From JSC-12 sp033764965 (GTDB taxonomy: Bacteria > Cyanobacteriota > Cyanobacteriia > Leptolyngbyales > Leptolyngbyaceae): 64,000 nt of DNA. The stretch covers positions 1 through 64,000 of the forward strand of contig JANRIN010000336.1 of NCBI GenBank assembly GCA_033764965.1, read 5' to 3'. Both the position numbers and the translations under genes were made by a program. Under the pieces are notes generated by a model. That model did not search any database and was not told the origin of the DNA. It worked only from the letters and a program-made list of their open reading frames with translations. Each line of letters starts with the position of its first letter. The stretch's first letter is position 1. Of this stretch, positions 58,072 through 64,000 are shown in pieces.

Positions 58072-59119
58072 CAGTGATCAAACTAAACCCTTTTCTCAAC
58101 TAGCATTCAAACGCAAAGTCTTCACGCTAACCCTTGCTGCGCTCATCCTCAGTCTATTTCCATTCTTGGCAAAAGCTGCACCCTTAGATGAACTGAGTGG
58201 AACGTTGAACCGCACAATTAGCAACGTCACCAACTCTGCTCTTAACCCAATCAATCAAGTAGAAAACACAATTGAGGGTGGTATTCGACAGGTTGAAGAC
58301 ACCATTGGCAACGTGGTTGATCAAGTGACCAATCCAATTGACGACATTGTTGGTGGAATCAACGATGCAATCAACTCATTCCTCAGACCTTTCGAGCAAC
58401 AGCTACAGCGATATATTCAGGCGTTTAATGCCTTCTTTCAACGAGAGTTTCAACGCATTCTTGGCAGCATTTTTGGTAGAGGGCAGTCAGGTTCTGACTC
58501 GTCATCCAATCCTGGTTCAGATTCCTCGCAACCGGGACAATCTTCGGATATCGGTGAACCCATTTCAATCGAAGTCGGTGCAATGGGAATTCCTGACTTT
58601 GAAGCCAATCATGCCGCGATCGATCAACAGGTTATTGGAGGGGCACGAAATGGATTCGCACCTTCTCACCTTCAGCAGTCTGACCTGTTTAACCTCAACC
58701 CTGTCCCACTAGCACAGTCGATGAAAGCAGAGCAGGATCGCGCGGAGAACCGAGGCTTTGCTGCTTCAGTTGTGGGCAAGGAAGGACAAGAAGCAATGCG
58801 ACAGGAAGCAGAAGCAGCAACTCTCACCCTGCAAGCGATTCAAACCAAAGCAGAAGAAGCTCAAGGAATGGATGTGACTCAGGATGTGATGAAAAATTTG
58901 ACTGCAATGACTAGCCAGCAAGCCACGTTGCAAGCTGGAACCTACGCCAATATTATGGCTTTGCGTCAACAGGAAGCTGCCAACAGTCTCGTCACATCGA
59001 ACATTTCTGAAGGTGTCGATGAGGTGAATCGGATGCACCATGCAGAATCAATGGCAGGTGCAATCAGCGTGATGAGAGGGTCTGCCAATGTTTATCTTCC
59101 TGGCTCTGATACAGAATAA
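58061..59119 (+). CDS. Exported VirB5/TrbJ-like protein
   Basis: 352 residues starting inside the virB4 stop. Signal peptide (FTLTLAALILSLFPFLAKA, cleaved after AKA), amphipathic helical repeats (NQVENTIEGGIRQVEDTIGNV), a Gly/Ser/Asp-rich linker and a C-terminal coiled coil (EAMRQEAEAATLTLQAIQTKAEE, NLTAMTSQQATLQAG). The last motif, with a Q-rich helix pair, is like TrbJ/VirB5 minor pilins. Position between VirB4 and VirB6 agrees. Confidence 0.65.
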   Translation: MLHDSDQTKPFSQLAFKRKVFTLTLAALILSLFPFLAKAAPLDELSGTLNRTISNVTNSALNPINQVENTIEGGIRQVEDTIGNVVDQVTNPIDDIVGGINDAINSFLRPFEQQLQRYIQAFNAFFQREFQRILGSIFGRGQSGSDSSSNPGSDSSQPGQSSDIGEPISIEVGAMGIPDFEANHAAIDQQVIGGARNGFAPSHLQQSDLFNLNPVPLAQSMKAEQDRAENRGFAASVVGKEGQEAMRQEAEAATLTLQAIQTKAEEAQGMDVTQDVMKNLTAMTSQQATLQAGTYANIMALRQQEAANSLVTSNISEGVDEVNRMHHAESMAGAISVMRGSANVYLPGSDTE

Positions 59120-59139
59120 GCACACCATTCACAGATGAT

Positions 59140-59157
59140 TCCTACATCACAGTCATA
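59140..59157 (+). promoter_or_regulatory. Transfer-regulon motif, copy 5
   Basis: TCCTACATCACAGTCATA, 39 nt before ATG 59197, in the 77-bp gap after the VirB5-like gene. Confidence 0.75.
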
Positions 59158-59196
59158 CTCGGTCTTTACAGTGATGTCATCACTTCATCCAATACT

Positions 59197-60366
59197 ATGG
59201 TCAATTCAATTTCTTCATCTCTCCTTGCAGTCACCGGAGCCAGTGGCATTCTTCAAAATGGGTTAACAACTGCCCAAGGAATTGCTGAAACCTGGAATCT
59301 ACAGTGGCTCAACATCTTTCAAAGTGAACTGTACCACGCGATCGTCTCTACCGCAGGGCTATTTGCCGCTGGTGCATTATTGTTTTTCATGATTCAGTTT
59401 ATCCGGCGCATGGTGATGGAAGAAGATTTTGCAACCGGATTGCAAAGTCTAATTCTTCCCCTCATCATTGTGTGTTTGCTTGCAAATAACGGCTATATGC
59501 TATCTCGCGGTACTCTAGCAATGCGTAGTGTTATTCATGGGCTTTCCAATCAGATTATGTCGATGACGCTGATGGAAGTGAAATTGCAAGATGCCGTTCA
59601 AGCGTCGGTTGATAAAGGTGCAGTTTCCAGTCAGATCAATGCTTTGCTAAGCCAATGTCAGGGGATGGTCGGTGAAAGACAACAGGCGTGCTTCAAATCC
59701 GCAAATGAGCAGGCAGAGGCGATCGTGCAGGATTATCAATCTACACATCCGGTTTCCAATGCCTTTGCTGATTTTCTGACCAGCATGAAACAAGGAGTTT
59801 TAGGACAGGGTATTACAGGAGCGATCGAAACGGGCGGTGGACAAATCGACACGTCTCAAGGGATTCCTGGTGCAATCCAGTCTCTTCCATCCGCAGGTGC
59901 ATTTGGCATTCTGGGTTTTGCAGGTGGCATGATGGGAGCACTCTCTGAATCCCTGGTCAAAACGGTTCTACTGGCGATGCAGTGGGCTTTTGCCAATATT
60001 CTCGAAATCGCAATGCTGCTCAGTGGCTTAATGGGTCCGTTTGCGATCGCTGGAGCAATTGCCTTTGAAGGGAAATCCTTGTGGGCATGGCTTACAGGGT
60101 TCTTTGCCCTTGGCATGGCACAAATTTCCTACAACATTATTGTTGGGCTGGCAGCAGTGGTCGTAGTCAATGCAGATGTCACTGATACGCTGGGTTTTCT
60201 CGTCATTATCTCTATTCTGGCTCCTGCTCTTGCCCTGGCTCTCGCCGCAGGGGGTGGGATGGCAGTGTTCCATGTAATCAGCAGTGGTGTAGCTGGCATC
60301 GCAACCACACTGGTAGGTGGTTCTCCCAGACTTGCCCTGTGGCGCGATAAGCACCTTTTTGGATAA
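59197..60366 (+). CDS. virB6: VirB6/TrbL-like polytopic membrane protein
   Basis: 389 residues with about seven hydrophobic helices: AIVSTAGLFAAGALLFFMIQF, LILPLIIVCLLANN, a central periplasmic-type loop with two Cys (LLSQCQGMVGERQQACF, about 150-168), then AFGILGFAGGMMGAL, ILEIAMLLSGLMGPFAIAGAI, GMAQISYNIIVGLAAVVVV, and FLVIISILAPALALALAAGG. VirB6/TrbL topology and gene order. The Cys pair may form a disulfide. Confidence 0.75.
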   Translation: MVNSISSSLLAVTGASGILQNGLTTAQGIAETWNLQWLNIFQSELYHAIVSTAGLFAAGALLFFMIQFIRRMVMEEDFATGLQSLILPLIIVCLLANNGYMLSRGTLAMRSVIHGLSNQIMSMTLMEVKLQDAVQASVDKGAVSSQINALLSQCQGMVGERQQACFKSANEQAEAIVQDYQSTHPVSNAFADFLTSMKQGVLGQGITGAIETGGGQIDTSQGIPGAIQSLPSAGAFGILGFAGGMMGALSESLVKTVLLAMQWAFANILEIAMLLSGLMGPFAIAGAIAFEGKSLWAWLTGFFALGMAQISYNIIVGLAAVVVVNADVTDTLGFLVIISILAPALALALAAGGGMAVFHVISSGVAGIATTLVGGSPRLALWRDKHLFG

Positions 60367-60386
60367 TCTCTTCAGCACTTGAAACC

Positions 60387-61130
60387 ATGAAATTGCTCAA
60401 CCATAAACGACGATTAGACTCGTCAGACATTCTTCCTTTATTTGCCGTTGGCACCCTTTTCCTTCAAGTCATTAATCTGTTTCTCAATAGCGGCAGCACA
60501 GTAGGAGTGTGGACACTGGCTCACAAACCTGCTCCAGCAATGGTGCAACTTCTGGACGGTCACTCTGTTGCAATGGAACCGATTGATCACAATGCCCGCT
60601 CTCCAGAACTGATTCGGCAATTTGTCAAAAGCTCAATGGGGTTGATGTTCAAATGGAGTACAGCTCTTCCAGCCAACGAAGAAACTGGATCAAATTCAAC
60701 CCTGAGAGATCCAGGAGTTGCGATCGGAGGTAAACGGATTACCACTGCCAGTTGGCAAGCCAGTGCCGTGTTTAGCGAAGACTTCCGAACTCCTTTTCTA
60801 GAAGAGATCGCAAAGCTAACGCCACAGGGGGTTTTTGGGGGTAGCACACAGGGGCTATTAAACATCACCTCCATCTCTGACCCTCAACCCATTGCCGCAG
60901 GCAAATGGAAGATTGATCTGGTTGCCCATCTAATGATTTACGATTCTGCCCATCCTGCGGGTCGTTCCATTCCGTTCAACAAAAGCATTTTTATTCGGGC
61001 AATTGAACCTGCGATCGACCCTTTACCGGAAAACTCAACTCCGATCCAAAAAGCAATCTATCAAATGCGGCAGGACGGTCTAGAAATCATCGAAATTCAG
61101 GATCTCGACATCCAACAACTCAACGGATAA
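60387..61130 (+). CDS. VirB8/TraE-like inner-membrane protein
   Basis: 247 residues. Short cytosolic N-terminus, one membrane helix (ILPLFAVGTLFLQVINLFL) and a periplasmic alpha/beta domain of about 190 residues (PELIRQFVKSSMGLMFKW; WKIDLVAHLMIYD). VirB8/TraE members have this topology and an NTF2-like domain. It precedes VirB10 by 8 bp, so co-translated. Confidence 0.65.
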   Translation: MKLLNHKRRLDSSDILPLFAVGTLFLQVINLFLNSGSTVGVWTLAHKPAPAMVQLLDGHSVAMEPIDHNARSPELIRQFVKSSMGLMFKWSTALPANEETGSNSTLRDPGVAIGGKRITTASWQASAVFSEDFRTPFLEEIAKLTPQGVFGGSTQGLLNITSISDPQPIAAGKWKIDLVAHLMIYDSAHPAGRSIPFNKSIFIRAIEPAIDPLPENSTPIQKAIYQMRQDGLEIIEIQDLDIQQLNG

Positions 61131-61138
61131 GTTCACTC

Positions 61139-62734
61139 ATGTTACGCAATCCTTCTACAAAACTGTCTTCCAACGAAACACAATCGGAAGATATCCAGAA
61201 CAATCATCTCGATGAATGGGGAGAACTGGCAGCCATGACAGGTTTTGTGCCAGAACCCCCTCCCGGAAAAGTAAAAGCACGTTCTCTAATCACATCACCT
61301 ACTTCTGAGCCTCAATTTGAGGCAATTATCGATACGACCGAAGAACCTGACAAAGTATCTTTGCTGGACGACGAAGACCTGCGCGAAAGTGAGGAAACAG
61401 CCGCAAAAACTAAGACACCCCTCTGGAGTGATCCCTTTGCAAAAGGGGCTTTCGTCTCAATGCTAATGGCGATCGCAGTGGGTTCTGTTGGTTTGCTGCT
61501 CTGGAGTATCAACGGTAACTGGAAGCCTCCCACTCAAAGTTCGCAGGTTAGCGTACCCGAGCCAGAAGCAACCCCTGTCGTAGACCCCGAACAAGCAGAA
61601 ATCGGTCGGCTCAAAACTGTTGCGGCTTTGAGTACCCAGGCGCAGACGATGCAACAGGATACTGTTCCGGTTCCGACATCTCCTGACGTAATGCCCACAG
61701 CACAACCCGACCGTTCAGCCAGACCCACCTCTGCTGCAAGAACCGAGGCTCCCTCTCCATCAATCGCTTACACGCCACCTCGATCCTACACTCCCGTTGT
61801 ACGTCCAGTTAGCCCACCTGTAGCCTTAGCTCAAAGCACGCCTACGGTCCCTCAAGCACCTGTTGAGCCAACCCAGGCATGGCAACAAGCTTTAGCTGCC
61901 GGAAGCTACGGGCAAGTCAATAATAGCTCCATCCCTCAAGCTGCTGAAACAGTAGTAACCCCTCCAGCCGAACCGGATCAAACCGCGATCGCTTCATCCT
62001 CTGAAGCAACGCAACTCATCAGTAACGAACAAACTCGGTTTGACACAGATGTTACAGCCATTCTATCGGGTGTTCCCAGCCATACACTGAGCATCCGTCC
62101 TGGCACAACGACAACTGCAACTCTCAGCACACCCATCATGTGGGCACAAGATTTAGAAGACGATGAACAGCCTCAGCGATTTGGGTTACAACTGGCTGAA
62201 CCGCTCCTCGCGGCTGGTGGCACGGTTGCTTTTCCTGCTGGAACCCAGATGATTGCCAGGGTAAATACGATCGCTGAAAGCGGCATGGTGCAATTAGAAA
62301 TTGTTGCTGCCGTTGCTCCAGACACTCAGGGTAGTGAGTTGATTCATATTCCCACAGGAAGCATTTTGATTGCAGGAGAAGATGGTAAGCCATTGATGGC
62401 AGAGAACTATAACCCTGATCGCCATCGCATTGCCAGGATGGATGCCCAGATCGCTTTAATGGGCGCACTGGGTCAGGTTGGGGCATTGCTTAACCGTCCT
62501 GAAAACGAAAGTACAACAACGTCTCCCTATCTGTCTTCTACCTCGATTACCAATGGCAGGAGCAATATTTTGGGTGGATTACTTCAAGGGGGTTTCAATG
62601 CCCTGTTGGGACAGACACAGCAACGCCAGCAACAGGAAATCCAGACGATTCTTCAGCGTCCACGCATTTGGTTTGTTCCCGCAGGTCAACCCGTTCAGGT
62701 CTTTGTTAACTCATCATTTCAAGTATCACTATGA
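61139..62734 (+). CDS. virB10: VirB10/TrbI-like core-complex protein
   Basis: 531 residues. Cytosolic part (1-100), membrane helix (GAFVSMLMAIAVGSVGLLLW), a long Pro/Ala/Thr/Gln-rich periplasmic spacer (about 125-300), then the beta-barrel domain: EPLLAAGGTVAFPAGTQMIARV, SGMVQLEIVAAV, IHIPTGSILIAGEDGKPL, ending IWFVPAGQPVQVFVNSSF. This is the VirB10/TrbI/TraB layout that spans both membranes. The stop overlaps the next ATG by 4 bp. Confidence 0.82.
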   Translation: MLRNPSTKLSSNETQSEDIQNNHLDEWGELAAMTGFVPEPPPGKVKARSLITSPTSEPQFEAIIDTTEEPDKVSLLDDEDLRESEETAAKTKTPLWSDPFAKGAFVSMLMAIAVGSVGLLLWSINGNWKPPTQSSQVSVPEPEATPVVDPEQAEIGRLKTVAALSTQAQTMQQDTVPVPTSPDVMPTAQPDRSARPTSAARTEAPSPSIAYTPPRSYTPVVRPVSPPVALAQSTPTVPQAPVEPTQAWQQALAAGSYGQVNNSSIPQAAETVVTPPAEPDQTAIASSSEATQLISNEQTRFDTDVTAILSGVPSHTLSIRPGTTTTATLSTPIMWAQDLEDDEQPQRFGLQLAEPLLAAGGTVAFPAGTQMIARVNTIAESGMVQLEIVAAVAPDTQGSELIHIPTGSILIAGEDGKPLMAENYNPDRHRIARMDAQIALMGALGQVGALLNRPENESTTTSPYLSSTSITNGRSNILGGLLQGGFNALLGQTQQRQQQEIQTILQRPRIWFVPAGQPVQVFVNSSFQVSL

Positions 62735-63462
62735 AATCATTGTTTCAATTGATTCCGCTCACTCTCTCAAGTCTGCTGCTACTGGGACAGGGAGTGATCG
62801 CTGCTCCAGTAGTTCGCCAACTCTCCCAATCTCAAGCACAGGGATTAGCGGGAAACGGGGCACAGGTAACAGTATGGGCAGGATCTGGCACTAATATTGA
62901 CTTTACTCGTACAGGCGAACGGATTCAGCGGGCGTGGGTTGATGATCCAAGCCGGGTTGTTGTGGATTTTGATGCTCCCCTATGTAGTGATGGAGGTGGC
63001 AATTGTACTGGGGGAGCCAGCTTTATCCATCTGCGTCGCGTTACAGGAATTCATTTCCCTAACCTGCCGCAAACCCCTTCGACACTGCTAACCGTCATTA
63101 CTCGCTCTCCTCAAAATTCTGCTCCCAGGCAATATCTATTTCAGGTGACGTATGGGTCTGGCGCACCTCAGTATGCGGCTCTGGCAATTACCCCAGATTC
63201 CCACATATTGGACGGAGTCAGGATTAACGGCGATCGCACCGCCAACTGGAATGATATCGAGCGAGGGCTGCAACGAGCGATCGCCCAACAAATCATTACA
63301 CGCGATAGCCCAGTTGTTATGCGAGTGCAAACCTTTCTCACTCATGTCCGAAATGGAACTCCCCTGGAGCAAGCCTCTCAGCAGGCGGGAGTGCCTCTGA
63401 CACTGCTCACCCGTCTTGCAGAAATAGGCTATCCCATAACAACCTCCAGTTCTGCCGAATGA
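62731..63462 (+). CDS. Exported VirB9/TraK-like core-complex protein
   Basis: 243 residues with a signal peptide (LIPLTLSSLLLLGQGVIAA). The mature part has a beta-rich domain opening QVTVWAGSGTNIDFTRTGE and a RIQRAWVDDPSRVVVDFD repeat typical of AMIN/secretin-N or TraK-like sheets, then a helical C-terminus. Its placement after VirB10 and before VirD4 suggests the VirB9/TrbG role, though a TraK-type partner fits equally. Confidence 0.6.
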   Translation: MKSLFQLIPLTLSSLLLLGQGVIAAPVVRQLSQSQAQGLAGNGAQVTVWAGSGTNIDFTRTGERIQRAWVDDPSRVVVDFDAPLCSDGGGNCTGGASFIHLRRVTGIHFPNLPQTPSTLLTVITRSPQNSAPRQYLFQVTYGSGAPQYAALAITPDSHILDGVRINGDRTANWNDIERGLQRAIAQQIITRDSPVVMRVQTFLTHVRNGTPLEQASQQAGVPLTLLTRLAEIGYPITTSSSAE

Positions 63463-64000
63463 TGTCACCGACACCAATTCAAACTCAACCTTCCATTAGC
63501 CCAACAAGCAGTTTCACCCATCAAGTTGGGGGGCTATTGAATGCCTTTAAGGGAGGCAATGGGTTGATGTTGCTGATTGTTCTGGTAGGTTGGTTTCTAC
63601 TGGCACGGTTTGGCAATCATCACAAGAAAAACCGTTTGGCGACTGCCCGCTTTGCAGGAGTTGCAGAGAAACGAGCCGCTAAACGCAAAGCAATGGGATT
63701 AATAAAGGCGCGAAAACACAACGAAGTTGCCTTCAAAATCTACAAATCTCTTGATTTACCCAATGCTGAACGAGGTATTGCGGTGTCAGGAGGAGCTGGA
63801 TCTGGTAAGACCGCCAGTATGATTCTACCGATCGCGTACTCTGCCATCGAGCAGGGATTCCCTCTCTACACCTACGATTTTAAGTATCTGGAGCCAAATG
63901 ATAGCCTGGTGTCTGCGATCGCCCCCATTGCCCTCAAAGCAGGCTATCAGGTCCACATCTTCGCCCCCGGAATGCCGGAATCTGAGATTTGTAACCCCCT
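63462..64000 (+). CDS. virD4: VirD4/TraG-type coupling protein (partial)
   Basis: Runs off the right edge; 179 codons are visible from ATG 63462, which overlaps the previous stop by one base (TGATG). One N-terminal membrane helix (LMLLIVLVGWFLLARFG), basic cytosolic stretch, then AVSGGAGSGKTASMILPIAY (Walker A) and LYTYDFKYLEPND. These are the hallmarks of the type IV coupling protein that docks the relaxosome on the secretion channel. The preceding helix count (one, not two) is visible up to the cut. Confidence 0.85.
   Translation, partial: MSPTPIQTQPSISPTSSFTHQVGGLLNAFKGGNGLMLLIVLVGWFLLARFGNHHKKNRLATARFAGVAEKRAAKRKAMGLIKARKHNEVAFKIYKSLDLPNAERGIAVSGGAGSGKTASMILPIAYSAIEQGFPLYTYDFKYLEPNDSLVSAIAPIALKAGYQVHIFAPGMPESEICNP

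Noticed and set aside
1..64000. Integrase or transposase genes
   Set aside because: I looked for tyrosine or serine recombinase and transposase motifs among the plausible proteins and found none in the window.

Overview
The window looks like a filamentous-type cyanobacterium. The HIP1 octamer GCGATCGC is dense over much of it, and many proteins belong to families I associate with cyanobacteria (DUF5895, Uma2, FGE-domain and trypsin/MoxR operons). I read it as a chromosomal left flank (about 1-5,568) followed by the left part of a large integrated conjugative element that runs off the right edge.

Left flank: an ORF tail, the C-terminal half of a broken MazF toxin, a GNAT acetyltransferase, and a TetR-type regulator with an extra N-terminal ribbon-helix-helix-like domain. 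The regulator diverges from a tautomerase / short-chain dehydrogenase / tautomerase / FMN-split-barrel operon. A near-perfect operator touches the regulator's start codon.

At 5,569-5,615 (minus) lies the 3' part of a tRNA-Val(CAC), from the anticodon arm to the discriminator base, with no 5' half. This is the footprint left by tRNA-targeting integration. Its polarity predicts the element to the right and the intact tRNA beyond the window. No integrase gene is visible.

Element cargo, 5.8-36.5 kb: (i) a DUF2779 nuclease and an M15-like protein; (ii) a Trypco1 / trypsin-degenerate STAND / MoxR / GntR-vWA / FGE operon, a predicted biological-conflict system; (iii) a small protein + DUF6879 + DUF5753 module better known from actinobacteria; (iv) a large DNA-phosphorothioation (Dnd) island. 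The Dnd island has dndB, a single gene fusing DndC to DndD, dndE, a Dnd-associated methyltransferase with a duplicated end domain, a second DndC-like PP-loop protein, and a restriction-like set (PLD-helicase, SMC-like ATPase, Dnd-associated protein 4, MazG-like). A GHKL ATPase and a GIY-YIG-like protein sit inside the operon.

36.8-41.2 kb is a run of small plasmid-type genes ending in Uma2. 41.3-44.7 kb is a membrane NACHT/HEAT/FGE protein whose C-terminus looks like a variable region of a diversity-generating retroelement.

45-64 kb is the transfer module: ParR/ParM-like segregation genes, a RHH accessory protein, a MOBF-type relaxase without helicase domain, a signal peptidase, a two-component system, and VirB2?, B3, B4, B5, B6, B8, B10, B9-like and VirD4-like genes. 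Five copies of an identical-spaced motif, CTACA-N3-CAGTCATA, stand in front of the parMR unit and the starts of four transfer-gene units, so the module appears to be one regulon.
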